The position numbers and the translations under genes are program-made. Below are positions 50,001 to 62,495 of a stretch of 64,000 nucleotides of DNA, in pieces; within the stretch, counting starts at the first letter, position 1; every line of letters starts with the position of its first letter. The notes under the pieces were generated by a model, which was not told where the DNA came from, did no database searches, and was given only the letters and a program-made list of their open reading frames with translations. Source of the DNA: Orthonyx spaldingii (lineage: Eukaryota > Chordata > Aves > Passeriformes > Orthonychidae); NCBI GenBank assembly GCA_013397795.1, contig VZTJ01000523.1, positions 742,303 through 806,302 of the forward strand, in the 5' to 3' direction.

Positions 50001-52910
50001 ACACACAAAAGCGATAGTAAAGAACGGAGAGACATTGACAAGAAAGGAAATGAATTAAAAGTGTCAATATTTCCCTTGAGTAATTAAACAAGAGCATTCT
50101 CGTGCCTGACCCATTTTGGGAGAAGGGAGGTTGTGGTTCACTGCAGTGCTATAAACTGCAGAACGCCAAGGTTGCCTCCAGTTCCACGGACGCAGTGACA
50201 GACTGGGCTCGGGGCATGTGCTGACCTGTTCCAGCCTGCCAGCTGCCAGCCAGAGCCTCCATGAGATCCAGAACAAAAAAAAAATAGCCATTTTAAAAAT
50301 GTTTATCTTTTAATCTGGGTCATGTTCAGGATCCAGTTACTACTGCTGCTCCACAACCACCTAATGGTGAAAATGGAGTGTTGGGACCAGAATGAAGGAC
50401 AGGAGGAGGCAGAAACTCATTAATGCCATTAAACGGCAAATTGATTTGCTTTCTGTATTAGATATGTAAAAAAAGGCATCTTTTTAGCACTTACAGGCTT
50501 TAGTTCAAATTGGAATGTGGTGCTGAGTGTGTGGGGCACATCCTGCCCTCAGTTTGCACTTCAGGTCCCAGTGGGTTCCAGTTTATTTTGTTTACCCCTG
50601 GGTAGAGCAGGGATGCTGGCACTGGGAGTACTCACAGATCAGTTTACTGATGTGCTCATGTAATCCACGCAGGCTGTAAGAAAACAATTTAAAAGCAAGA
50701 TTGTTTGTGTTACACTGATGTACATGAGGTTTATCTTTGTAATCCTAAAACTGGATTACTTGCATGCCAGCAAATGTCTTTTTTCTTGTTTCTGTAAATT
50801 ATGAAAAATGTTAACATCAGTCACTCCAGTTCCTGGAAAACCTTCTCGGATTTGCAATTCTGTTGTGTAAATTAATAGCTCTGTTCACTAGAGAAAAATA
50901 TTGCAAATGTATTTCGGCATCATACAGAAGCAGACAACTTGTAAGGTAATGTATTTTCTTCTAGCAAATACGTGTCAAATTAGCTGAGCAGGTTTTAACA
51001 AGCGTGTCCTCATTCCTTCAGGAACTGAGAACATACTTGCTAGATTCTCAAAGCAAATTAGGCAATCAGCTCCCCTTAAAAACAGAAATAGGTAATAAAA
51101 GTTATTCCGCTCGTCAAGATTTGAATGAACTTGAAAATTGCATTTAGTTCTTAAAAAACCAACCAAACAAAACATTTTAGTTGCTGCTGTATGTGCTTAC
51201 CCGCCTGCTTTATCTTTCAAGGTTTTCAAGAACAGACATTAATTTTTTTCCTGTGGGCTTTAAAACATCAGAACTTTTGTCACCAAAGACACTTCCTTGT
51301 ATAAAGAACTGTTAATTACGTTGCTGTGTCAACACTTTAACCTCCTGTGCTAAGGTTGGCGTAGTTTAAGGTTATGGAAATCTACATTTCAGCTGCACGG
51401 AGTTGGTTTCAAATAGGTGTTTAACTCTACATTTACAAAATGACATTTTCCTTCCCTGCTCATCATGGCAGAGGTAAATTACTCACCCAGAGATGAGCAC
51501 TTAAAAGATAAAAGGGGCTCTGCAGCAGCATTAGAAAGTGTGAGACTTATTCTGATACAGAGCAGGGCAGGAGGGGACAAGGGGAGCATCGTGCTTTGGG
51601 CAAGGTTGCTGTGTGCTCTTCCATCACTGAATCACAAACCCAGCACCACTCCAGCCTGGGATCTGTAGAAGGATATGTAGAAAGATGTCCAACAGCATTA
51701 AAGATTCAGGAAATGCTTGGGAAGACCAAGGTAACGCCTGTCCCTTGACAACCTGAGGAGATGCATTCCCAGTGAGAGAGGCACTTCTGACTGTGCTCTG
51801 TGCTAAGAATCAGAGAAGAATTGAAGAAGCTTTCTGATCTGTTTGTTGAAAATTTATTAAGTCAAAGAGAAAAACACGTGTGAAAAGCTTTTCATGGTAT
51901 TTTGGAAGTATAAACTAAGCTCAGGAGAAAAAAATGCAGTTGTGGTTTCACTGAAGTGTGAGTTGCCCCTTTGCTGAGTTTATGCACAGCCCCTTGGGCT
52001 GAGATTTCCCACCTCACAGTGATCCAGAGATGTCAATACCAGCCACGTCTCAACTGGGTGACAAAAACATTCTTAAAAAATATTCAGGACATACTCATCC
52101 AGTCATCCTTGCACATTTTGGACCTCCTCCATTATATGGACAAGTACTAAATTTCCTATTGAAAACATGAGTGAGAAAAGGACACAAGAGTACAGTATTG
52201 TCAGCTTATACCAAAAAAAAAGGTTAAAGTAGTGATATTTCTTCTTTTTACTTCATATTTCTTGAGAAACATCAACTCACAGGACTGCACACTTCAAAAT
52301 AATTGGCCAGTGTGAGCTGACAGATCTGATCACAGCAGAAGGGTCGTTACCAGATGCAAGGAGCCTGATCTTCTGTCTGAAAACAAAGATTACAGAGGAC
52401 TTCAAGGACAAAGGAAAAGTAGCAACTTCCTCATCTCTGTGGATATTTTCCGAAGGAAGAGATTAAAAAAAAAAGGTAAGACATTGACTTTAAACCTAGC
52501 AAAGCTTCCCAGAGTCTGTATCACTGAAGTTCATATACAATGGGTCTGTATTCATTTATTGTTGTTGGTCAAGATCATAATGATTTCTACCTTTTTTATG
52601 CAATTGTGCTGCTCCCATAGCTGAGTTACCTGAGAATTTAGTAGGAATATTTTTCATCTTTCATCCATGACAATACTACAAAACAGTGAGCTGTCATTCC
52701 TGGGAAAGCCATACCTGAACTGCATTTCATTCATCCATTCAGATTGACAGTGATTAATAATTATCCCACATGGGGAAAACTTCATCCAAACAGTCGATTT
52801 GGTGTTTAATCACAAGAGTATCGTGTGTTCCTGTAAAACACTGAGGTCATGACGAATTCTATAGTCTGCTTTTCTCTTATCCCCAAGACTTGTCACTGCA
52901 CTGCAAGAGG

Positions 52911-52952
52911 AAAAAAAAAAAAAACCAAACCAAAAAACAACAACAACAAAAA
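52911..52952. repeat. A-rich low-complexity tract
   Basis: A14 followed by C/A-rich sequence that includes CAA trinucleotide repeats (caacaacaacaa). The other strand gives an F/V-rich peptide in a minus frame, an artefact. Confidence 0.9.
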
Positions 52953-53313
52953 AGGTTTGATGGGTTTGAAATGATTCATTCTGGGAAAAAAAGTTGATTT
53001 TTATTTGTTTCGTTGGTATCACCTAAATGCCTTACAAATGGATTCAGTGCAGATTGCAGAACCTGAACTCACCTGGGTCCATATTTACATTTCTCCCTTT
53101 GTCTGTAAAACTTTTCCTCCACTTTCATCTACCTTCTCTAAAGGGTTTAACTGCTCCAAGGAGCATTTCCCCAGCCTGTGTTGGATTCATCACACAGAAA
53201 CCTTGTGCTGGAGCAGAACTGAACAGAGAGGCAAATTACAAATTAAATGTTGGGTTCAAACCCATCGCAAAATCTGATTTGGAATAAATGACAACACTAA
53301 ACTTAATGGTTCC

Positions 53314-53329
53314 TTTTTTTTTTTTTTTT
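53314..53329. repeat. Poly(T) run, 16 nt
   Basis: Uninterrupted T homopolymer. Confidence 0.9.
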
Positions 53330-55383
53330 AACCAAAACAAAATTATTCTCCTATTAGATACAAATCACTTTAATTGGCCAGTCAGAATGGAGGGTAAGTT
53401 GCTCATTTTTTTTCTAATAAAATACTTAGAAATCTATAATGATTTTTAATGTTTCTTCTGTTCTCACTATATGCTCATAAAGTGTACAAATCCTTAACTT
53501 AAATATATTTTATTCAGTATAGGAGTTATTTGCTTTATAGCTTATTTTAAGAATAATGCTTTAGGAAAAAAAAATTACCCTAAAAGTAATCTTTATGTAT
53601 CATCACCCCTGAAATAAGGTATAGCCACAGTTTAGATCTTGATAACAAAATTAAGACCTGATTGTTCTAATATAAATTATCAAAACCAAAGTCATCTAAT
53701 CTAATTTCATGAGCGTGGACAATAATTCCTTCCAATAACAAAGGGGTTTTTAATAGAAAAATTAATGTTTCATTGGATTTATGCACACAGAAGATGAAAC
53801 AAATGTGGTTTAAAATGTGCGTGGTTACACCGAATGAACAATTTAGGAGCAATCAATCTGTCACCCACTTTAATCTTTAAAACAAGCCTGCAATCTAATA
53901 GTGTTTTGTAAAATTACATTTGTCTCTTAAACTGCTACATCAGAATATCTATCAGATAAACAGGAGGATAAAAATGTACTGCTTCTGAATAACTAAATCA
54001 TAATAATTTGTAAATAAATCAGGCGATTTTTACTACACTATAGTGTTTTTATACCTTAGGAAAGATGATAGAGGCAAAAAATTATATATAAAAATAATAT
54101 AGAGAGTATATGCTGATATTGCAAGTTGAAAGGTCCCTGTGACTTTTTTTACCTTTACTTATGTATGACCCTGATGGACAGAAGTAGAACAAATATGAAA
54201 TCCAAAATTAATGTATATATTAATATCTTGGTCATAGTCCATTTTTTAAGTATGCACATCTTGCCAGGTTCCACAATTCTGCCTCACAGGTCATTTGGAA
54301 ATTACAATTAAATCACAACTCTCCTAATGTTCTCTAGCTGGCAGTTTATGTAAATTCTGATTTTAGCATCATTTTCCTGAGTGTGTTAAAAAATAAAAAT
54401 CATGAGGGGATACTCGGTTGATGATCCTTTTTATTGCATCATGTACCCCAAAACCAGAATAGTTTGAATCAGATTGCACAAAAATTAAGCAAAGAGAAAA
54501 TGTTTAAAACTGCAAATCTTCTGTATGTTTGTGACCCAGCTGGTTCTGTGTCCAGTGTCCACCCAGAGAACCAGAGAATTCCTTGAATTTTACCATTGGT
54601 TTTGGAGCTGTAAGAGCTTGAGAAAACGAGGCAGGACAAATTTTAAGTATGTGCATAATTATTGTGCACTTAAACACGTGCTTAAGTACATTCCTGGAGC
54701 TGGGCCCAGTGCCCTCAGCTCTGCCCATGAAAGTCAATGTAACACAAGCCATTTGTGTCTGATACTGCAGGATGGAACTTTTAGCATCTCACTATTATAA
54801 AAATTAAATTTTAACCTTGTCTTGCTAATTCCAGCTATTACTGGGGCCATATTTATGCCCCAACTTAAAGTGCAGTTCATCACTCTCATGCTTTAACCTT
54901 TGGATATCCTCTCTCTAGCATTTTTTTAAACATCAAAATATCCTCCAGCTACTTATAATAGCGTTGATTCCATAAAAGAGGAATTTGTCCCTTAAATTTT
55001 TCTCATTACATAAAAATCAAAATTATCTAGCAAATTGTGGTGAGATGGATCTAAATATTTTAATGGTTTTTAACTAAATGGACTTGCAAAAACAGGAGAT
55101 GTAATGGTTACAAATTCCTGGAAATGTGAAGCATGTTAACTGTACTCTGCATTACTCTGATGGAAAATGCTGGGAGTCAAAGTTTTCATTTATATGGCTG
55201 GTTAATAGCTTTGGCAATTTTTATTGTGCAACAGTTATGTTTTTAATTGCTAGATGCATCCTGAGCAGTGCTAGGCAATAAAAAATAGGAAGATGTGCTT
55301 TTATCAAGCATGACTCACTTAATAACCTTGAATTTAATATGGATTTGTCCAGCCCTTACATTTATCTCTTATGGTAACTTTCA

Positions 55384-55455
55384 CTAGATGCTAATAAGTT
55401 CCTAGATACTAATGAGTTACTAGATATTAATGAGTTACTAGATACTAATGAGTTA
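55384..55455. repeat. Four tandem 18-bp units
   Basis: The units are 55384-55401, 55402-55419, 55420-55437 and 55438-55455, with consensus ctagatactaatgagtta. Units 2 and 4 are identical, unit 3 has one change and unit 1 has three. It is a short minisatellite in otherwise unique AT-rich DNA. Confidence 0.97.
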
Positions 55456-56465
55456 GGCTTTTATGCACTTTGCTTCATAATTCTTTGAGGGCTCAAGCAG
55501 AAATTTGCAGAGCTGTTGGTATTTATAAGTTCAGTTTGCAGAGCTTTAACGTCCAGAACTCCCTTCATCAGAAAAATCCCTGTGCCTGGCAGTGATGCTT
55601 TCAGTGGGTTTTTGGTGAGAGAAACTTCAGCTTGGTCAGATTATACACGAGGCATGCCATGGAAATGCCAGATTTCTGCAGAAAATATTTGCATAATATG
55701 CTAGACATAAAGTGACATCACGTCAAACTGCTCTTTGAAAACGTGGGAAATGCTTAAATTTGTGTCCTTAGAACAGGTATTTAATTCCCCTTTGATCTTA
55801 CTGGAGATCAGATTACTCCCTTTACCTTTGCTATCCTTCTCTGAAAACCTCAGTTTAAAACCTCCTTTTCCTTCTGCCTGGCACCCTCTCTGAAGGTGTT
55901 GTGGTGCTGCACATGAGGACAGCTGGGAGTAGAAAAGCAGCTTTCTGTTCTTGCTTTGTGTTATTTTCTGCTATAGCATTAAAAAGTCTTTGGCTCCTCA
56001 CCTTGAAACCCTCCTGAGAACAGAATTTTGATCACTTCAACAGGTTTCTTCTCGCTGCTCTTGGACTCGCATGAGTAAATCAAAGCATTTACAAGAGAAC
56101 ATGTTAGAAACTGACACCTTTAATCAGCAGTTGTGGAAATGCAGAGTGTAATTTTAATTGCTTCTGCTGATGACTGGCACTGGATGACAGAAAAAGTCTG
56201 CCCACCAGAAGTCTGCCTGTCCAGCAAGCAGGGAGGAGGGCAGCCCTACGTGCACAGCAGTGACAAGTGTTCACCCTTCGGTGCCTCGTGGAGCGCTGCA
56301 TAAGCATTTCACTCTGCTCTGCAGGAGAGAGAGGAGGAAATGGGAGACTCAGGCTGTCGGAGCAAATGAGATGTCAAATCTTTTGACACCGACACCTCTC
56401 GACAGCGGGAGAAAAGCCTTAAAGCCTTTGCACGGAGGTGGCACCTGGGAAGTGACCTGTGTGTG
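55456..56465. other. Unique non-coding DNA, becoming GC-richer rightwards
   Basis: No gene is recognised. CpG frequency rises from about 56,240 towards the 67-bp duplication. Frames overlap on both strands without domain signal. Confidence 0.65.
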
Positions 56466-56599
56466 CAGGGGGCTCCCGGAGAGCCTCTGCTCTGCGTGTG
56501 CAGCCTGCAGCCCCCTGCTCCGGGTGTCAGCACAGGGGGCTCCCGGAGAGCCTCTGCTCTGCGTGTGCAGCCTGCAGCCCCCTGCTCCGGGTGTCAGCA
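56466..56599. repeat. Perfect tandem duplication, 67-bp period, two copies
   Basis: Copy 1 (56466-56532) and copy 2 (56533-56599) are identical at all 67 positions as read. Each opens with 'cagggggctcccggagagcc' and closes with 'ctgctccgggtgtcagca'. The unit is GC-rich with CpGs, in contrast to its AT-rich surroundings. Since 67 is not a multiple of three, the same unit is read in successive frames, which explains the repeated peptides in several overlapping frames here. Confidence 0.97.
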
Positions 56600-57912
56600 C
56601 CCGGCTCGCAGCAGGTCCTGATGCCTGAGCAGGAGTCAGTCCTCATCGTGCAAGCCCATTAATCACATTTCAGGAGGCCAATTTCCTACAGCCACTCTCT
56701 ATTTCTTCCAGGGACTCGAGACAGACTTAATTTTTCCCCCGAATGCATTAACCTGAAGGAGCAGCCTACTTAATTAAAACAGATATTGTTTCACTTCCTT
56801 TAAATATGCAAACGTCTTTATTAGACTAGGTGTCATGTGCTGTACTTTCCTGCTTAATTAATCTCAACCTCATCTTGATTTGCCTCTATGGGAGTAAAAC
56901 TCCCCCCTTTATTTTTGGTGGCTTACCTCAACACATTCCCTACAAGAGGTTTGTTATCAGGGGTAATCTCTTCTCCCATGTGGAACAGATCATCTGTGTA
57001 TCACTGAATAAACTTTGTGTAAGCATCTAAGGCAGTAATATAAATATGCAGATAGCAATAAATGTGTATACAGGTCCTGTGGTGGTTTAGGTTGAAATTT
57101 GGGGTTACAGCGAATTTGGGGAGATCCCTCACGTGTGCCGCAGGGTTCAGCAGCACCCCTGACCTCAGGGCAGCCTGCACCTCATGAGGGGTGGAGGTTT
57201 TCATCTTTGACATTAATTTCGCTCCCACCTAAGGAAGGATGGGGACTAAGTTATAATTTTCTAGTTTTTGGGAATATCTTTGAAGTATAAAAATAGTTAA
57301 ATAATAGAGAGGATTCCCAAAGGAAGACAGGTAAATCCAAAAGATAACTATAGGACTTTGTTTTGTTTAAACTTTTCTGTTACAGGGGTAATATTTCACT
57401 ATGAAGATTTAAGTGTTTGTAAAGCTTCTACAAAATAAATTTAATTACATATCTACCAATGAATCAAAACTTTAGATTGAAATAAATTGCTTCAATATCT
57501 TCCTGTAGGTACATGAAATTTATATCAATAACCAGAATTAGTTTCCTTTGACCTTATTTGTCAATTTAATTTCGTTGAAATTCCAATTAAACAGATCTGA
57601 ACCCACATACTTTCACATTCTGCTTTATTGGTACCCAATCTGTGCAAATACCCTCATCCACTCAGTACTGTGAATTTGTCAGAGATCAGGCACGTGGCAG
57701 ACAGTAATTTGTTAGGTTTGAAATTAATTGGACAAACAAATCAATGAGTTCCTAATAGTGGTTATTGGGCTTTTTTATTTGCCTTCCTTAGTTGTCTCTC
57801 CCTCAGAATTACTCTGCATATTAAACTACTAATTAATACAGCAGTCCTTTAGCTTGGTTTGTACTCCTGGTGAGCTTCTCAGCCAGTTTCCCAAAAGGAA
57901 ATTTCTATGTTC

Positions 57913-57929
57913 TTTTTTTTTTTTTTTTT
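57913..57929. repeat. Poly(T) run, 17 nt
   Basis: Uninterrupted T homopolymer. Confidence 0.9.
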
Positions 57930-60900
57930 AGTGGTGTTATGTCTTCTTCATGGCATTTTCACAGTATCCACCTACTTTTTCAGCACAGCAGGCAGTACAA
58001 ACCTACAGTTCGATGCAAGAGATCAATTTCTGTATGCACATGGAACTTTCTAATAGATTAAAAACACTTGGATCTGAGGTTCCTTTTGCCTCTCCTCTTC
58101 ATTTCAGAGAACCCTGAAGAGACCTAGATGCCAGCTCAAGATCATGAATGTGTTTAGATTTTAAGTGGTCCTTCAGTAACCTGGCACATGTCCAGAGCCA
58201 CCCATGGGTTTGTCCTGTCCCAGTGACCAGAACTGCCCCTCTGAGCTGCACTTTGGGATCTCACAGTTCCAAGTTCCAGCTCATCTCCCTTTCCCTGGCA
58301 TTTCCCCAAACTTCATATGAGCATCTGTAACTGGACAGGTTCTGCAGAGGGGACCAGTTTCTACTTTCCACCTTTTCTGGCACAAAACCCTGCTTTGCAC
58401 CGCTGCTGAGCGTCCCATCGCCCTGAGGACATCCTGCACTTGTTTGAAAGAGAAAAGGGTAACCTCCTTCTTTGTGAGCAGCAGCATGTAAATCAAGTTC
58501 TCACTGCTCTTGATATGATAAAGTTATTCTGCATAAACTGACTGTAAATTCTTTCAGTGTAGACTAATAAGGTCATTTCATTTTACAAAGCACAACTCCT
58601 TTGAACTGTGGAAAATTCTGAAGCTTTGTCTCAGGAGGAGACTTCACCCTACCAGGATAAATTATTTCTAGTTCAACAAACTTTCCAAGAGCTGCAAAAT
58701 TAATGTATTAATTTTTGTTGCTGTTTAGTCGAAATCTCTGTGAAAATATTGCACAAATATTCCATTGTCTTTTTACATTTTGCAGAATGAATCCTCTCCC
58801 TTAGGAAGCTCCTGAGAAGGGCACAGCTATAGCACCCCTCCAGCTCCTGGAGTCTGGGATGTCCAAGTGTGTGGAAAACGACAGGAGAACTTGCCAATAT
58901 CATTGTGGTGCTTACATGGACAAGGAAAGTGTGTTTGGGTCTAGTTTTCTGTGTAACCTTTCTCATGTTGCTTGCTGTGTAAATTATCCATTCTGGAAGT
59001 GTCCTTTGATAAAGGAGAGAAGGAATTCAATGGCATTGAGTTTCCCCACAAAACCCTAAAATCTGCCCGTATTCCTTTCCGACAATTTTTTGATCTTCCA
59101 GTGAAGCAAAAAGCAAAATAACTTCAAATAATTGATATAAATGTTTGTAGTGATGGTGGTAAAAATTTCTATCTTCAGGAACTACAAAAATAGAAACGAC
59201 ACTTTTATATCTGCAGAAAAGTGAAAGTTATTTATTGTATTTAGGGCTGTGTATAACGGAATGGGAGAGACCAAACAAAGTAGAAGATTGCTTCCACTCT
59301 TTGTAAGCAACAAATAAATAGTGGAAGTAAATGTTAGAAGAAATAGAAGTAAATAACCACTGCTGAAAAGAGCAGGAGCTTTGATAGCAGCCTGTGACCT
59401 CTGCCAGGCCCTCAGCTGGGCAGCAGCACCTATTAGAGGATTTGGGCTCAAACCTTTCATTGCAGCGGGACTGGAAACAGAAACCAAGGAAGTTTCAGTC
59501 CCATTTATTTTCATCTCCATTGTAAAGGGATTTATACTAATGGAACACAATTACATTAGCCCACCAGATCTTAGAAGAGAACTGATGTATAATTCCATTC
59601 TATATCGCTTGTAGTTGTCTAACTAATTAGCAATTATAAATAATTCCTCTTGGATTAATTGCTTAGATAGCATTCAGAATATAAATCTTTCCACATAACA
59701 TTTATATTATTCAGACTGAAAAACCTACTTTGATTTTATCCTTGGCTGACTTTGAACCCAGGTCACTGAACCAAAGAAGTATAAATCATCTATTGCTTTC
59801 CAACTTTCACTCCAGGCTTGTGTCATTTATACAAAGTATTCTGTATTCTTTTGATTTAAACTTGATCTTAATCCTAATTACCTAGGAGTAATTTTTGCAA
59901 AAATAAAAAGTATTGCTTCCAAATAGATAAATGACATTTGTTTCCGCCACTGAAATATCAGAGATCCTATGTGCTCTATGAAAATATACGAAACTTAGGT
60001 TTATGAAGAGCTTTTCTAGGCATGAAACTCTTCTGTATACCCTGTGTGGTTCTCTCTTAACTCTCCGTTTGGATTGTTTAAATCAGATTTCATTAAACCC
60101 AAGTCCAAATTGTCATAACAAAATCCTTCAGGAGGATAATACTTCATCTGTGCAGCCAAACAGGAGCTTCAAGAGATCATATAGGTGATACTTTATCACT
60201 GTTTGGGAAACAAAGGAAATAAATTACAGTCCATCTGCTCTTTAGTAAAGAGCCTCCAACTGTGGAAAGCTGCTGCCAAGGCCTTTCTTTATCAAAAGGC
60301 AGAAAAAATTCAGAAGGCAATTTAGCAAAGGACTTGGGTAGAAACTGAAATGTCCTGTTCTTTAACTTTTAAGTTCTTTTTTAACTTTAACTGGCTCCAC
60401 AGATGTGTTAAAGCCTGGCCTGCCTTGGCATGGGAACTTCTGGCATCTCAATTGGGAACACTCAGCTGGTCCTTGGAGGAACCACAGCCCCTGAAAGGGA
60501 ATTGAGCTCAGGTGAGGAGGGACCAGCGACACCCGTGGGGTGACAGTGGTGCCCCCATCCTCACCCTCACTTTTAAATTGCTTTTTTAGCCTCTAAAGAT
60601 TCACTGGTGTGGAAGTATCACTGCAACTGCAGGAAAGAGTAAAAAAAGCAAACCCAGCACAAAATAAAAGTCCAAGTAACCGTATTGCAAGGGCAATATG
60701 CATCAAATTAGCAGTAAAGAGGCAGCAAGAGGCCACAGACACCAGTGGTTTCCAAGGCGCTTTTGCAATCCTTATTTCTAACTTGGTTCTTCTAAGCTGC
60801 CACCGGACCCATGTGATTGCACGAAGCAGATCACATACAAACAACTGTCGTGTTTTTAGAGGGTTCTTTTCCCAATTCCATCAGAAATCCTGATGGAGCT

Positions 60901-62465
60901 CCTCAGGCTTCAGCAGCCATCAGCTGTCAGGAAGGGGAGCAGATGTGGGACATTCCCAAGAGCTGGCACACTTCGGTCTTCCCTCGGCTTCCCGCTTGTC
61001 TGGTTGTTTATGAATTCTAAGGAAAAAAGAACAAATATTGCTGAAACAAACACGACTGCAGTGGTGTATTTCACACGTACAATGAGGGGTTTGTGGCTCA
61101 ACAATAAAATAGCATGGAAGTGGTGGAGGAAAATATGCATCATAACTGCTCCAGAGATTAACAATGTCTGCAAATTGCCTCAAAGAAACGTAGTGTTTGT
61201 TTTCCAAAGAGTTGCATTGAGGAAAATACATTACCCAATTAAGATGAAAGGGATAACAATCTTGGTGAATTGTTATTGTAGAAAATAAAGAATATTGCAG
61301 TAATGGAACTTAATTTTGTCATTATATGTATTTAAATTGCCTTTTATATACAACCATATATTTATTTGAAATAGATTTAAATGCAAGCATAAACATGTTG
61401 CAACAGTTTCCAAAGCTTTAAAATCAGAAAGAAAATAATGTTAATGAAATATTCAATTCCTTTTATTGTTAGGAAAATCTGAAAATGATCTATCATTTCT
61501 ATGTTACAGTTTCCTGTTGCATCCTAATTCAGTCCTTTGTAGCCCGAATGCATTATTGGCATAGGACAAGATCCTGGGGGCAAAGGAAAATGTCATTCCT
61601 GAAATGTGGAGGGGAAGGAGTGTGGGTGTAATGTGTAGATACGCAATTTTTTTCATTTGAGGAAAATCCAAGTGCATTTCCTGGTCAGGACTAGGATGGA
61701 AACAGATGGGATCTCAAATGGTGAATTCTATCCTCTGTATTTTTAAGGATTGTTTGGTGTTGCTGTGTTTTACACAATGCCCAGTTTCATTTTGTGTTCT
61801 TGTGACTGTCTTTCCCAGCTGATCCCAGTCTCCAGGGCACTGAGACCCCCCTGGGCCTGGGTTTCTGAGGAGTTAAAAAAGAGTTTAAATACAGTGACTG
61901 CAACTGATGAGCAAAGCCCTGAGAGCACCGGGGAGAAGTGCTGGGTACACCCAGTGTGAACCCAAAGCACCTCACCATGGGCGTGTGTTCCTTCTAAATG
62001 TTGCTGAGAACAGTCTGGCAGTGGAGAGCAGGATCCAGAGCTGAGGTCAGGTGGTTTTGTCTGGACAATGAAGCTGCCAAAACCCACAGGGCCAAGGAAA
62101 GGAGCCAAACCTGGCTGCAGGCACGCGGTGAGTGACAAATGAAGGATCTGAACCCAGCAGTCAGAAACTGCTTTCCTAAAATAATCACTGGTCAAGATGT
62201 CTAAGTTCTGAGACTTCACCATAAACCAGTTTTCGATCTTCTTTTTTGTTTTTAAATGACTGCAAGATACTTTCTGTTTCCTTTAAGCATTGATATTTGA
62301 ACAAGAGCATCTTGGGTTTTTTAAAAGCACTCTTTAGCTGACTGAGGTTGAAGCTGTGATTTATGAAGAAATCAGTGTGAGGCTGCAATTGATATAGGAA
62401 TTGTTAAATCTAATTCACCTCCTGTGATTATATGCAAAAGTAATGCAGTGCATGTATATTAAATA

Positions 62466-62495
62466 CACATATATTTATATATGCACATATATATG
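62466..62495. repeat. Imperfect (TA)n/(CA)n stretch
   Basis: Alternating 'acatatat', 'tatatatgcacatatatatg'. Short and interrupted. Confidence 0.8.

Larger units (their letters stand above)
47042..55383. other. Unique AT-rich non-coding DNA
   Basis: The longest repeat-free block of the window, with no recognised gene. A-rich and T-rich runs lie at 52911-52924 (followed by a C/A-rich tail to about 52,952) and 53314-53329. Frames are all 91 codons or shorter with no domain. Confidence 0.7.

Noticed and set aside
52283..52475. 193-bp interval between 'aactcacag' and 'aaggtaaga'
   Set aside because: The acceptor has a weak, distant pyrimidine tract and the interval ends in an A run. It has no coding signal.
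53253..53268. 'gttcaaaccc' motif checked as a possible tRNA T-arm
   Set aside because: No cloverleaf, A box or acceptor stem can be formed around it.
59182..59550. 122-codon minus frame with hydrophobic segments
   Set aside because: It starts at a non-ATG codon. The hydrophobic runs come from AT-rich codons, and no family is recognised.
60893..61288. 131-codon plus frame overlapping 103- and 87-codon minus frames
   Set aside because: Mutual overlap of frames on both strands without any domain suggests chance openness. It could at most be a conserved non-coding stretch.
61770..62222. 150-codon minus-strand frame with an ATG
   Set aside because: No domain, signal peptide or promoter is recognised. 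It overlaps other frames and the composition looks like chance in a GC-richer patch.
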